A stretch of 42,739 nt of DNA from Rhodocyclaceae bacterium (GCA_029982755.1 JARRBR010000010.1:1-42739); one strand, 5' to 3'. Numbered from the stretch's first letter, positions 23,810-33,198 are shown. The notes: generated by a model from the letters alone, not told the origin. Numbers and translations are program-made.

Positions 23810-24796
23810 TCAGAGCCCGAGGGCGTGCCGGAAGGCGCGCGTTGCCGCCTTCGCGGATGCCGCGGCGTCCGGGACGTCGGGGAGCATTGCGCAATAGGCG
23901 TCGATCGCCTTGTCCGCCAGCGGCTCCCACTTCGCGATCCAGCCCTGGATGAGCGCAAGATTTCCCGGCGTTTCGAGCGCCATCTTGATGAAGGCCCCCA
24001 GCCAGCGGCGGTGGCGTGCGGAATCGATCAACTGCGCATCGGTGATGAGGCCGAGCAGCGTGTCGCCGTTGTGCCGTGCCGATTCGCCCAGCTTGCGCAG
24101 CACGCTTTCCTCGATGGCGGGCTTGGCGACGAGGTTCAGCACGACGATGGCTTCGCCCCAGTCCCAGACGGTCAGCGTCTTCTCCATCAGTTCGCGGAAG
24201 CCCTGCCATACGGGATCCTTCTCCCAGTAGGCGCGCTCGTCGCTGCCGAAGCCCTTGTCGGGAAAGGTCGTGGACAGCTCCTTCGTCCGATAGGCGGTGT
24301 GGCTGACCCAGCGCAGGCTGTCCGCCATCTGGAAGTAGTTGCAGTTGGTGATCGTGCTCGCCGGCGAAACCTGCCCGACGTAGGCCGATGCCATCTGCAC
24401 CGTGTGAAAGAGGTAGCGCACCGGCGCGTACATCCGCGCCAGCGTGCCCGCCCAGCGCGCATCGAGCGCCTTGTCGTGCTCGCGCTGGTTGAACTGGTCG
24501 AACAGGCCGAAGACGTAGGTCTCCTGGCCGTCCTGCATCAGGTTGTAGGTGCGGTAGACCACCTCTTCCGGGTCGCGGAAGGCGTTCCAGTCATCGTGCT
24601 TGAGCGGCGTCGCGAAGGTGTTCTTCTTGTACCACTCGTTCATGAAGATGCCGGGTGCGAGCTCGTACGGCGCGTCGGGGTCGCGATCGTTGTAGTGCAG
24701 GTTCGCGCTGACGATCTCGTACTCGCTGGGCTTGCGCCGGCGGGCGGCAAGGTGGCTCCAGGTCTTGAGTGGCTTGAGCTGCTGCGGTTCGGTCAT
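23810..24796 (-). CDS. tmoE: Aromatic (toluene) monooxygenase hydroxylase beta subunit (TmoE-like)
   Basis: LKPLKTWSHLAARRRKPSEYEIVSANLHYNDRDPDAPYELAPGIFMNEWYKKNTF...; diiron hydroxylase beta-subunit family; start at 24796. Confidence 0.9.
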   Translation of the reverse strand: MTEPQQLKPLKTWSHLAARRRKPSEYEIVSANLHYNDRDPDAPYELAPGIFMNEWYKKNTFATPLKHDDWNAFRDPEEVVYRTYNLMQDGQETYVFGLFDQFNQREHDKALDARWAGTLARMYAPVRYLFHTVQMASAYVGQVSPASTITNCNYFQMADSLRWVSHTAYRTKELSTTFPDKGFGSDERAYWEKDPVWQGFRELMEKTLTVWDWGEAIVVLNLVAKPAIEESVLRKLGESARHNGDTLLGLITDAQLIDSARHRRWLGAFIKMALETPGNLALIQGWIAKWEPLADKAIDAYCAMLPDVPDAAASAKAATRAFRHALGL

Positions 24797-24834
24797 TCCT
24801 GTCTCCTCGATTTGTCCTTGTCCGGCGCGGGTCA

Positions 24835-25149
24835 TCAGATCTTCTTGACGAAGTAGAAGCGCACGGCGTTGTCCTGGCTTTCGATCTGTCCCGCAAACGA
24901 GCTGAGATCCACTTCCAGGTCGTTCATGCGGAAGGGCCGGCCGAGTTCCTCCTCGATCGTCTCGCGGCGCAGGATCATTTCCTGCTCGGCGTGGATGCGC
25001 AGGCAGGCCCGCTTGTCCTCGACGAAGATCTCCTTGCCGGGGTTGTCGATCCTGGCCGCTTCGATCACCGCCATCGCGAGATCGCCGGCGCGCATGATCG
25101 GCCCGACCATGTTGTTGTGGTACGCCTGTTCAGAGGCTGCTGCACTCAT
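24835..25149 (-). CDS. tmoD: Monooxygenase effector/coupling protein (TmoD-like)
   Basis: [62 protein letters not shown]; 104 aa in operon context. Confidence 0.9.
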   Translation of the reverse strand: MSAAASEQAYHNNMVGPIMRAGDLAMAVIEAARIDNPGKEIFVEDKRACLRIHAEQEMILRRETIEEELGRPFRMNDLEVDLSSFAGQIESQDNAVRFYFVKKI

Positions 25150-25199
25150 CGTCTTTCCTTTTCGTGTTTTGCTGCGGTCGGGCAGCGGGTGCCGCGGGC

Positions 25200-25535
25200 T
25201 CAGCTATGGGCAAAGAGCGGCGTCACGCCTTCGGTCTTCACCAAGATGTCAGTGCCATCCACCTTCACCGGGTACTCGGCCAGCGCGCAGTCGTCGGGGT
25301 TGATGCCCTGGCCGGTGAAGGCGTCGAACTGCCACAGATGCGCCCGGCAGATGAGCTTGGTGCCGTCGAACTTGCCCTCGGCGAGGGGAATGTCCTGATG
25401 CGGGCAGATGCCCTGGAAGGCCTTGAATTCGCCGCCGTCGGCACAGACCAGCAGAATCTCCTGGCCGTTGACGGTGTAGGCCTCCATTTCGCCTTCCCAC
25501 AGGTCATCGACCGTGCAGACTTTCGTAAAACCCAT
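25200..25535 (-). CDS. tmoC: Rieske-type [2Fe-2S] ferredoxin (TmoC-like)
   Basis: [32 protein letters not shown] Rieske Cys-X-His ligand pairs; 111 aa. Confidence 0.92.
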   Translation of the reverse strand: MGFTKVCTVDDLWEGEMEAYTVNGQEILLVCADGGEFKAFQGICPHQDIPLAEGKFDGTKLICRAHLWQFDAFTGQGINPDDCALAEYPVKVDGTDILVKTEGVTPLFAHS

Positions 25536-25573
25536 GTCTCGCTCCTGAATCCTTGCTTTTGTTCGGGCGCCGC

Positions 25574-25840
25574 TCAGTGCGGCGCCGCCTCCCAGAGGAT
25601 CTCGACGGTCTCTGTCGGCATGAAGCCGGCCTCGGCCACCTTCATCGTCCGCGGCAGGAAGTCCTCGGCACCCTGCTTGCGCACGCGCAGGATGCAGCCG
25701 GGACGGGCCCGGACGCGGCGGCCCACCGAATGCACCGCGGCAGCGGCGGCCACCTCGTCCATGGTGTTCTCGGTATCGACCGGAACCAGTTGCAGGACGA
25801 AATCGCCCTCGAAATTGGAAGTCAGCGGAAATAGCGCCAT
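25574..25840 (-). CDS. tmoB: Monooxygenase hydroxylase gamma subunit (TmoB-like)
   Basis: MALFPLTSNFEGDFVLQLVPVDTENTMDEVAAAAAVHSVGRRVRARPG..., 88 aa; start at 25840 inside a spurious longer ORF. Confidence 0.88.
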   Translation of the reverse strand: MALFPLTSNFEGDFVLQLVPVDTENTMDEVAAAAAVHSVGRRVRARPGCILRVRKQGAEDFLPRTMKVAEAGFMPTETVEILWEAAPH

Positions 25841-25911
25841 GTGTTGGGTCTCCTCATTGATGCGTTTGGATCGGGCCCGTCCTCCGCGGGTCAGGCCGCT
25901 TCGTCGTCCGT

Positions 25912-27417
25912 TCAGCCGGCGTTGCGCTGCGCGCGCATCGCCCGATACACCTCGGCCCACGCGTAGTTGTGGGCGTCGTCGCCACACTCTCCGGGGGCGA
26001 TGTTCATGTACTGAAGCGCCCCGCTCAGGTCCATCGGCTGGATCATTCCGGCCAGGAAGCGGTCGACGATGCTCAGGTGGCCGGCATAGCGCTCGGGCTC
26101 CTGCTGGAACACCCAGCGGTCGACTTCGGAGCCGAAGTGGTAGAGGCGCCCCTTGTACTCGAGCGGGTAGTCCTTGACGTTCCACTTCTTGCCCGGCGTA
26201 CCGAGAATCGGCAGCTGGCACATGTTGCAGACGTAGGGCAGCGTCTCGGGATAGGCCTTGGCCATGTTGCCGTCGACCACGTTGTCGATGATCACGTCCC
26301 AGCACTGGCCCCAGGTGTCGTTCCAGCCGGGGTACTTCTCCTCGAGCCAGGCGCGCTCCTGCGGCGTGACGCCGGCCGCCGGGTTCCACCACACGGTGGG
26401 CCGCCAGTAGTACGAGCCCAGATGCATGCCGTGATGCGTCTCGCTGAGGTCGGCCAGGAACTGCTCCCAGTACCACGGCAGTTCCAGCCCCATGTCGGTC
26501 AGGGCGCGCTCGAACTGGGCGACGATCCACTCCTCCATGAACTCCTTGAAGGACTGCTTGCGGTGCTCGAGCGGCGTGTAGTAGTCCATGATCGGACCGG
26601 TGAGCACCGAGAACAGCTTCCACGCACCCCACACCGCGATATCGACGCGCCGCTGCGCCTCCTCCTTCCTGCCGTTCTCGATCAGGATCTTCAGCGCCGG
26701 CCCGCCGATCTGCGCGTGGCGCGATTCGTCGGTCTGAATGCTCGAGATGAGGTTGGCGAAGGTGTGATCCCCGGCTTCCGCAGCGTCCGCGGCGAGCCCG
26801 AGGAACTGCATGTTGGTGAAGCCCGTCTCGACGCTGAAGGTGAGCATGATCGAGACGCTGATCGCGTCGCGCGTCATCATGATGTCGTCGAAGAAGTGAC
26901 GCGCGGCGATCATCGCCCACTCGTTGGTGTCGTAGGCCTTGAACGCCCAGTCCATCTGGCGGTCCTTCGACACGTGCTCGTGGGGGAAATAGAGCTGCAT
27001 CTGGCCGTGGCGGATTTCGTCGAGGCAGCCCAGCGTGGCCATGTTGCGCATGCCCGGCGCCCGGGAGAAGCGCATCATCCGCGCCTCGGCGCTGGCGGCG
27101 GCGTACTCCCCGCGGGCGATGGCGCCGTAATGCGCCTTCATCACCGACTTCCAGCCCGGGTCGGCATTCTCGAAGATCCGGCTGCGCTCGAGCGCGGCCT
27201 TGACCGAGTACGCCCCGGCATCCTTTTCGCGCTGGACCTTCACGTACTCGGGGTAGGTCTGCTTGTAGGGTTCGTCGTACTTTTCCCAGGCGTCCTGCGG
27301 CAGTCCGTAATCACCCGCCAGCCCGGCCGGGAAGAGCTCCCCGTCGCTGACGTACGTGGGCGTCCAGTTCGTGGTCCGGGCCAGGTCGTACCAATCCATC
27401 CTGTTGAGCAATGCCAT
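25912..27417 (-). CDS. tmoA: Aromatic (toluene) monooxygenase hydroxylase alpha subunit, diiron (TmoA-like)
   Basis: Diiron motifs GAIARGEYAA (E104), DEIRHGQ, SVETGFTNMQFLGLAADAAEAGDHTFANLISSIQTDESRHAQ; WYWEQFLADLSETHHGMHLGSYYWRPTVWWNPAAGVTP; SD AGGAAGGAGA upstream. Confidence 0.95.
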   Translation of the reverse strand: MALLNRMDWYDLARTTNWTPTYVSDGELFPAGLAGDYGLPQDAWEKYDEPYKQTYPEYVKVQREKDAGAYSVKAALERSRIFENADPGWKSVMKAHYGAIARGEYAAASAEARMMRFSRAPGMRNMATLGCLDEIRHGQMQLYFPHEHVSKDRQMDWAFKAYDTNEWAMIAARHFFDDIMMTRDAISVSIMLTFSVETGFTNMQFLGLAADAAEAGDHTFANLISSIQTDESRHAQIGGPALKILIENGRKEEAQRRVDIAVWGAWKLFSVLTGPIMDYYTPLEHRKQSFKEFMEEWIVAQFERALTDMGLELPWYWEQFLADLSETHHGMHLGSYYWRPTVWWNPAAGVTPQERAWLEEKYPGWNDTWGQCWDVIIDNVVDGNMAKAYPETLPYVCNMCQLPILGTPGKKWNVKDYPLEYKGRLYHFGSEVDRWVFQQEPERYAGHLSIVDRFLAGMIQPMDLSGALQYMNIAPGECGDDAHNYAWAEVYRAMRAQRNAG

Positions 27418-27561
27418 CCGTGTCTCCTTCCTGTTGTGGCTCGAGAGTTCGGCAGCCCTCGGAGCAAGGCGACGCGCGGGTCGCCACGTTCATGACGCCT
27501 CGCCGGGATGGCAGTGCGTCAGGCGCAGGAGAAAGTTAAACGGATGGGGCGGCGACGAAAA

Positions 27562-27579
27562 TTAGACTTTGGTTTAGAC
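27562..27579 (-). promoter_or_regulatory. Candidate operator upstream of tmoA: direct repeat GTCTAA-N6-GTCTAA overlapping a degenerate tod-box-like palindrome
   Basis: Minus strand GTCTAAACCAAAGTCTAA; CTAAAC-CAAA-GTCTAA compared with recalled tod box ATAAAC-N4-GTTTAT (9 of 12 arm positions). Confidence 0.4.
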
Positions 27580-27647
27580 AGCGTCGCAGTCACGGTACTG
27601 CCGGACAGGGTCGCCGGCCGTCGCGCGATGAGTGCCTGGCTTGAACG

Positions 27648-27653
27648 TATAAT
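27648..27653 (+). promoter_or_regulatory. Candidate mutS -10 element
   Basis: Exact TATAAT about 110 nt upstream of mutS ATG; no good -35 at 17 bp. Confidence 0.4.
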
Positions 27654-27761
27654 CCGCCCCCTACCCGTCCGAAGCCGGCAACTGCGCGGCCTCATCGCCA
27701 GGCGCGCACCGACCGCCCGGCGGCCGGAAACAGAGCGCAATTGCCGGAACGCAAGAGGAAC

Positions 27762-30419
27762 ATGCAGACAAGAAGGCATCTCACCGAAGCCGAGATCAGC
27801 GCCCACACGCCGATGATGCAGCAGTATCTGCGGCTGAAGCAGCAGCATCCCGACACCCTGCTCTTCTACCGCATGGGCGACTTCTACGAGCTCTTCTTCG
27901 AGGACGCCGAGAAGGCCGCCCGCCTGCTCGACATCACGCTGACCACCCGCGGCCAGTCGAGCGGCGAGCCGATCCGCATGGCGGGCGTGCCCTTCCACGC
28001 CCTCGAGCAGTACCTCGCGCGCCTGGTCAGGCTCGGCGAATCGGTCGTGATCGCCGAGCAGGTCGGCGAGCCCGGGGCGACCAAGGGGCCGATGGAGCGT
28101 GCGGTCAGCCGCATCGTCACCCCCGGCACGCTGACCGACGCGGCGCTGCTCGACGACCGCCGCGACGCCCTGCTGCTGGCGGCCAACCTGCACCGCGGCG
28201 TGCTCGGGCTGGCTTGGCTGAACCTCGCCAACGGCGACTTGCGCCTGATGCAGTGCCCGTCGGACGCACTGCAGGCACAGTTCGAGCGCCTGCGCCCGGC
28301 CGAGGTGCTGGTGCCCGACGGTCTCGCCCTGCCCCTGCTGGATGCGCTCGCCCCGGCCCAGCGCCGCCTGGCCGACTGGCAGTTCGACGCCGAGACCGGC
28401 GCGCGCCTGCTCACCACCCACTTCGGCACCCGCGACCTCGCCGGCTTCGGCGTCGAGGATCTGCCGGTGGCGCTCGGCGCCGCCGCGGCGCTGTACGACT
28501 ACGCCCAGGCCACCCAGCGCCAGACGCTGGCGCACGTCACCGGCCTCGTCGTCGAGCGCGAATCCGAATACCTGCGTCTGGATGCCGCAACCCGGCGCAA
28601 TCTGGAACTGACCGAGACCCTGCGCGGCGAGGCCTCCCCCACCCTGCTGTCGCTGCTCGACACCTGCGTCACCAGCATGGGCTCGCGCTGGCTGCGCCAC
28701 GCCCTGCACCACCCGTTGCGCGAGCGCGCCGAACCCGCGGCGCGCCATGCGGCGGTGGCCGAGCTGGCCGGCGCGGCCGAGGGGGAGATGGCAGTCGCCG
28801 GCAGCCAGGGCACCAGCCTCGCCCTCTCCGGGCGCGACGGCCGCATCGCCTTCGCGGTGCGCAGCGCGCTGCGCGGCGTGGCCGACGTGGACCGCATCAC
28901 CGCCCGCATCGCCTTGCGCAGCGCGCGCCCGCGCGACCTCTCGGCGCTGCGCGAGAGCCTCGTCCGCCTGCCCGAGCTCGCCGCCGCGCTCGGCCCCTGC
29001 CGCGCGCGGCTGCTCGCCGAGATCGTCGGCGCGCTCGCCATCGCCCCCGAACCGCTCGACTTGCTGCAGCGCGCGATCGCAGCCGAGCCCGCAGCCATGG
29101 TGCGCGACGGTGGCGTGATCGCCCCCGGCTACGACGCCGAGCTCGACGAGCTGCGCGGCATCCAGACCAACTGCGGCGAGTTCCTGATGGCGCTGGAGGC
29201 GCGCGAGCGCGAGCGCAGCGGCATCCCCGGGCTGAAGGTCGAATTCAACAAGGTGCACGGCTTCTACATCGAGGTCAGCCGCGCCAACGCCGACAAGGTG
29301 CCCGACGACTACCGCCGCCGCCAGACGCTGAAGAACGCCGAACGCTACATCACCCCGGAGCTCAAGGCCTTCGAGGACAAGGCGCTGTCGGCCAACGAAC
29401 GGGCGCTGGCACGCGAGAAGCTGCTCTTCGATCAGGTGCTGGACGTGCTCGCCGCCCACATCCCGGCGCTGCAGCGCATCGCGCGGGCGCTCGCCCTGCT
29501 CGACGGCCTCGCCGCGTTCGCCGAAGCCGCGCTGCGCTACGGCTACGTGCAGCCGCGCTTCGTCGACACCCCGGGACTCAACATCGTCGGTGGCCGCCAC
29601 CCGGTGGTCGAGCGCCAGGTGGAGAACTTCATCCGCAACGACGCGCGCCTGGCCGCCACCCGCCGCATGCTGATGATCACCGGCCCCAACATGGGCGGCA
29701 AATCGACCTTCATGCGCCAGGTGGCGCTGATCTGCCTGCTCGCCCACGTCGGCAGCTTCGTGCCGGCAGACGCCGCCGAACTCGGGCCCCTGGATGCCAT
29801 CTTCACCCGCATCGGCGCCTCGGACGACCTCGCCTCGGGGCGCTCGACCTTCATGGTCGAGATGACCGAGGCCGCCGCCATCCTGCACGGCGCCACCGAG
29901 CGCAGCCTGGTCCTGATGGACGAGATCGGGCGCGGCACCTCGACCTTCGACGGTCTCGCGCTCGCCTTCGCGATCGCCCGCCACCTGCTGGAGAAGTCGC
30001 GCTCGCTGACGCTGTTCGCCACCCACTACTTCGAGCTCACCCGCCTCAACGCCGACTACCCCGAGTGCGCCAACGTGCACCTGGATGCGGTCGAGCACGG
30101 CCATCGCATTGTGTTCCTGCACGCGCTGGAAGAGGGTCCGGCGAGCCAGAGCTACGGCATCGAGGTCGCGGCGCTGGCCGGCATTCCGGCCGCGGTCATC
30201 CGCGACGCCAAGCGCCGGCTGCGCGCGCTGGAGAACCGCGAGATCGACGCCGGTCCGCAGGCCGACCTGTTCGCCAGCCTGCCCGAGCCGGAGGACGCGC
30301 CGCTGTCGCACCCGGTGCTGACCGAGCTCGCCGACATCGACCCCGACGCGCTCAGCCCGCGCGAGGCGCTCGAGCGCCTGTACGCCCTCAAGCGCCTGGC
30401 CGGAGATGCCACCGCATGA
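27762..30419 (+). CDS. mutS: DNA mismatch repair protein MutS
   Basis: [38 protein letters not shown]; Walker [42 protein letters not shown]. Confidence 0.97.
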   Translation: MQTRRHLTEAEISAHTPMMQQYLRLKQQHPDTLLFYRMGDFYELFFEDAEKAARLLDITLTTRGQSSGEPIRMAGVPFHALEQYLARLVRLGESVVIAEQVGEPGATKGPMERAVSRIVTPGTLTDAALLDDRRDALLLAANLHRGVLGLAWLNLANGDLRLMQCPSDALQAQFERLRPAEVLVPDGLALPLLDALAPAQRRLADWQFDAETGARLLTTHFGTRDLAGFGVEDLPVALGAAAALYDYAQATQRQTLAHVTGLVVERESEYLRLDAATRRNLELTETLRGEASPTLLSLLDTCVTSMGSRWLRHALHHPLRERAEPAARHAAVAELAGAAEGEMAVAGSQGTSLALSGRDGRIAFAVRSALRGVADVDRITARIALRSARPRDLSALRESLVRLPELAAALGPCRARLLAEIVGALAIAPEPLDLLQRAIAAEPAAMVRDGGVIAPGYDAELDELRGIQTNCGEFLMALEARERERSGIPGLKVEFNKVHGFYIEVSRANADKVPDDYRRRQTLKNAERYITPELKAFEDKALSANERALAREKLLFDQVLDVLAAHIPALQRIARALALLDGLAAFAEAALRYGYVQPRFVDTPGLNIVGGRHPVVERQVENFIRNDARLAATRRMLMITGPNMGGKSTFMRQVALICLLAHVGSFVPADAAELGPLDAIFTRIGASDDLASGRSTFMVEMTEAAAILHGATERSLVLMDEIGRGTSTFDGLALAFAIARHLLEKSRSLTLFATHYFELTRLNADYPECANVHLDAVEHGHRIVFLHALEEGPASQSYGIEVAALAGIPAAVIRDAKRRLRALENREIDAGPQADLFASLPEPEDAPLSHPVLTELADIDPDALSPREALERLYALKRLAGDATA

Positions 30420-31186
30420 ACCCGCCGATCGACATCTCCGAAGAAGCCGGCGTGCGCTACCTGCACTTCGGCTCCGACTGGATCCAGGGCGCGATGCGCA
30501 TTCGCAAGCCGCACGCGCTCGAGCTCGCCTACACCCGCGAGATGATGGCCGGGCTGTTGCTGCGCGACGGGCTGGCCGCCGACGGCGGCCACTGGCCGCG
30601 CAGGGTGCTGATCATCGGCCTGGGCGCGGCGTCGCTGACGCGCTTCGTGCATCACCACCTGCCGCAGGCGAAGATCCGCGTGGTCGAGATCGCGCCCGCG
30701 GTGGTCGCCGCCGCGCGCCAGTTTTTCAAGCTCCCGCAGGAAGATGCGCGTTTCTCGGTGCACATCGGCTGCGGCGCACAGTACGTGCTAGAGCACGATG
30801 AGACCTGGGACTACGTGCTGGTCGATGGTTTCGACCGCAACGCCCGCGCCGGCGTGCTCGACACCGAGCCCTTCCACCAGGCGGTGCGTGCCAGGCTGTC
30901 CGAGCGCGGAATCATGGCGGTGAACCTGTTCGGGCGCTCGCGCGGCTACAAGTCGAGCCTCGAGCGCATCGTCCGCGCCTACGACGACCGCGCACTCGCC
31001 TTCCCGTCCTGCGACAGCGGCAACGTGGTTGCCTTCGGCGCGGCCGGCGAAGTGATCACGCGCACGGTCGATGAATTGCGCGAGCGCGCACGCCAGCTCA
31101 AGACGGAGACCGGCCTCGACCTGGGGCCCACCATCAGCCGGCTGGAACAGTCCGGCAACCTGCCGGGTGGCCAGCTGCTGCTCTGA
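30416..31186 (+). CDS. Spermidine-synthase-fold / class I SAM-methyltransferase-like protein
   Basis: [53 protein letters not shown] overlaps mutS stop (ATGA). Confidence 0.75.
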   Translation: MNPPIDISEEAGVRYLHFGSDWIQGAMRIRKPHALELAYTREMMAGLLLRDGLAADGGHWPRRVLIIGLGAASLTRFVHHHLPQAKIRVVEIAPAVVAAARQFFKLPQEDARFSVHIGCGAQYVLEHDETWDYVLVDGFDRNARAGVLDTEPFHQAVRARLSERGIMAVNLFGRSRGYKSSLERIVRAYDDRALAFPSCDSGNVVAFGAAGEVITRTVDELRERARQLKTETGLDLGPTISRLEQSGNLPGGQLLL

Positions 31187-31288
31187 GCACGCGCGCATGC
31201 CGGAGGGGCGTGGTCAGAACCCCCGGGCACGCGCTATTGTCCACATCGAAACGATTTCCGCGGAGCTCGCGGACCGAGGTGCATGCAA

Positions 31289-31492
31289 ATGAACACTTTC
31301 CTGATCACCGTGATCGTCGTCGGCATCGTCATCGCTGCCATGGCCATCGGCGTCATGTTCGGCCGCAAACCGATTGCCGGCAGTTGCGGCGGCCTGGGCG
31401 CGATGGGACAGGACTGCGAATTCGGCTGCAAGAAGCCCTGCTCGAAGCGCCAGGCGCGTCTCGCCGCCCAGAACCCCGAACAACAAAGCTGA
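31289..31492 (+). CDS. nqrM: NqrM-like (DUF539) small membrane protein with four C-terminal-half cysteines
   Basis: MNTFLITVIVVGIVIAAMAIGVMFGRKPIAGSCGGLGAMGQDCEFGCKKPCSKR: one TM helix and Cys motif typical of NqrM. Confidence 0.8.
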   Translation: MNTFLITVIVVGIVIAAMAIGVMFGRKPIAGSCGGLGAMGQDCEFGCKKPCSKRQARLAAQNPEQQS

Positions 31493-31511
31493 ACACACCG
31501 GGAGCCCCAAC

Positions 31512-31919
31512 ATGCTCAGTTCGCTGCTGGTCAAGGACTACATGGTCGGCGATCACCTCGCCTTCACCGCCGACACCAACCTGCTCAAGGCGGTCCATAC
31601 CCTGCTCGAGCATGGACTGAGCGGCGCGCCGGTGGTGGACGCCAACAAGAGACTGATCGGCTATCTGTCGGAAAAGGACTGCCTGAAGGCCGCCCTCGAC
31701 GCGTCCTATTTCCGCCGCGAGGAAGGCACGGTGCAGGATTTCATGAGCCGCGACGTGACCGCGATCGCGGGCGATGACAGCCTGATCGACGCCATCGAGC
31801 TCTTCGTCAGCAGACACTACCGCTGCCTGCCGGTGGTCGAGGGCTCCCGCCTGGTCGGCCAGTTGTCGCGCAGCGACATCCTGAAGGGCCTGGAAAAGCT
31901 CAGGCGCGAGGCGCGCTGA
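31512..31919 (+). CDS. CBS-domain pair protein
   Basis: VKDYMVGDHLAFTADTNLLKAVHTLLEHGLSGAPVVDANKRLIGYLSEKDCLKA...VQDFMSRDVTAIAGDDSLIDAIELFVSRHYRCLPVVEGSRLVGQLSRSDILK: two CBS repeats. Confidence 0.88.
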   Translation: MLSSLLVKDYMVGDHLAFTADTNLLKAVHTLLEHGLSGAPVVDANKRLIGYLSEKDCLKAALDASYFRREEGTVQDFMSRDVTAIAGDDSLIDAIELFVSRHYRCLPVVEGSRLVGQLSRSDILKGLEKLRREAR

Positions 31920-31927
31920 CTGCGTGC

Positions 31928-31976
31928 GCCGGCAGGCGCGGTCGATTCTTGCCGCCCGCGGGCCCGCGCCTGCGGC
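31928..31976. terminator. GC-rich hairpin between convergent CBS gene and dnaQ, possible bidirectional terminator
   Basis: Arms GCCGGCAGGCGCGG and CCGCGCCTGCGGC, near-perfect with one bulge. Confidence 0.45.
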
Positions 31977-32006
31977 GGGCGGTGGGCGTGGAGAGGGCGA
32001 TCGCGC

Positions 32007-32726
32007 TCAGGCCGTGGGCTCAGGCTCGGGCGGACGCCACAGGCACAGGCCCTTGTTCGCCTTGACGATCTCATCGAGCACCGCTTCGTGCGCCAGCATT
32101 TCGGCTTCGGTCGCACGCAGCACCTTTAATGCGACGCGGGCCACGGGGGCGCCGGCGCCTTCGGCCTCGCGCGCGGGCGGTTCTTCCTCGAGCCCGATCA
32201 TCAGGCTCTCCTGGCCACGCGTCATGGCCAGGTAGACCTCCGCCAGCAGCTCCGCGTCGAGTAGCGCACCGTGCAGCTCACGGTGGGCGTTGTCGATCTC
32301 GTAGCGGTCGCACAGCGCGTCGAGCGAAGCCTTCTTGCCGGGATTCTGCTCCTTCGCGAGCTTCAGCGTGTCGATGACGCCCGTGCACAGGCCGGCAAGC
32401 CGGCCGCGGCCCAGCCGTTCGAGTTCGCTGTCGAGAAAGCCGACGTCGAAGCTCGCGTTGTGGATCACCAGTTCGGCGTCGCGCACGAAGTCTTCGAAAT
32501 CGCCGACGATGTCCCCGAACTTCGGCTTGTCGGCGAGGAACTCCTCGGTGATGCCGTGCACCGCGACCGCCTCGGCGTCGATGCCGCGCTCCGGGTTGAT
32601 GTACACGTGGTAGTGACGGCCGGTGAGGCCGCGGTTGAGCAGCTCCACGCAGCCGATCTCGATCACGCGGTCGCCGTTGCGCCAGTCCAGGCCGGTGGTT
32701 TCCGTATCCAGCACGATTTGTCGCAT
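32007..32726 (-). CDS. dnaQ: DNA polymerase III epsilon subunit (3'-5' exonuclease)
   Basis: MRQIVLDTETTGLDWRNGDRVIEIGCVELLNR; HNASFDVGFLDSEL; HRELHGALLDAELLAEVYLAMT. Confidence 0.96.
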   Translation of the reverse strand: MRQIVLDTETTGLDWRNGDRVIEIGCVELLNRGLTGRHYHVYINPERGIDAEAVAVHGITEEFLADKPKFGDIVGDFEDFVRDAELVIHNASFDVGFLDSELERLGRGRLAGLCTGVIDTLKLAKEQNPGKKASLDALCDRYEIDNAHRELHGALLDAELLAEVYLAMTRGQESLMIGLEEEPPAREAEGAGAPVARVALKVLRATEAEMLAHEAVLDEIVKANKGLCLWRPPEPEPTA

Positions 32727-32739
32727 CGCGTATCCCCCT

Positions 32740-33198
32740 TCAGCCCTGCATCGCTGCGCCGCCACGGCGCACCGCGTCGACACCGCGCCGGGCGAGTTCG
32801 TCGGCACGTTCGTTCTCGGGATGGCCCGAATGGCCGCGCACCCAAAGCCACTTGACCTGGTGGCGGGCGGCCGCCTCGTCGAGTGCGCGCCACAGATCGG
32901 CGTTCTTCACCGGTTCCTTGGACGCGGTCTTCCAGCCGCGCGCCTTCCAGCCATGGATCCACTCCGAGATCCCCTTCTGCACGTACTGGCTGTCGGTATG
33001 CACCCGGGCCGCCACCGGGCGCTTGAGCGCCTCGAGCGCGCGGATCACCGCGAGCAATTCCATGCGGTTGTTGGTGGTCGCCGGCTCGCCGCCCCAGATC
33101 TCCTTCTCGTGGGAACCGGAGCGCAGGATCGCCCCCCAGCCGCCCGGGCCCGGATTGCCGCTGCAGGCACCATCGGTATAGATATCGACTTCTTCCAT
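32740..33198 (-). CDS. rnhA: Ribonuclease HI
   Basis: [68 protein letters not shown]. Confidence 0.97.
   Translation of the reverse strand: MEEVDIYTDGACSGNPGPGGWGAILRSGSHEKEIWGGEPATTNNRMELLAVIRALEALKRPVAARVHTDSQYVQKGISEWIHGWKARGWKTASKEPVKNADLWRALDEAAARHQVKWLWVRGHSGHPENERADELARRGVDAVRRGGAAMQG

Noticed and set aside
25574-26920. 448-aa minus ORF joining tmoB to upstream sequence
   Set aside because: The upstream part is tmoA in the wrong frame; only the last 88 codons (from 25840) are the genuine tmoB.
27418-27600. Sigma-54 (-24/-12) promoter for the tmo operon
   Set aside because: No TGGCAC-N5-TTGC-like element found by eye on the minus strand.
27519-30311. 930-aa minus-strand ORF antisense to mutS
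   Set aside because: Typical high-GC antisense open frame; composition follows the complement of mutS codons.
28214-31186. 990-aa plus-strand ORF overlapping mutS and the downstream gene
   Set aside because: Arg/Ala/Pro-rich out-of-frame translation of mutS; the real products are in the other frame. Its in-frame C-terminal part is the SAM-fold gene at 30416.
30416-31186. Naming the gene speE (spermidine synthase)
   Set aside because: The aminopropyltransferase GGGDG motif is absent, so only the fold-level call is supported.
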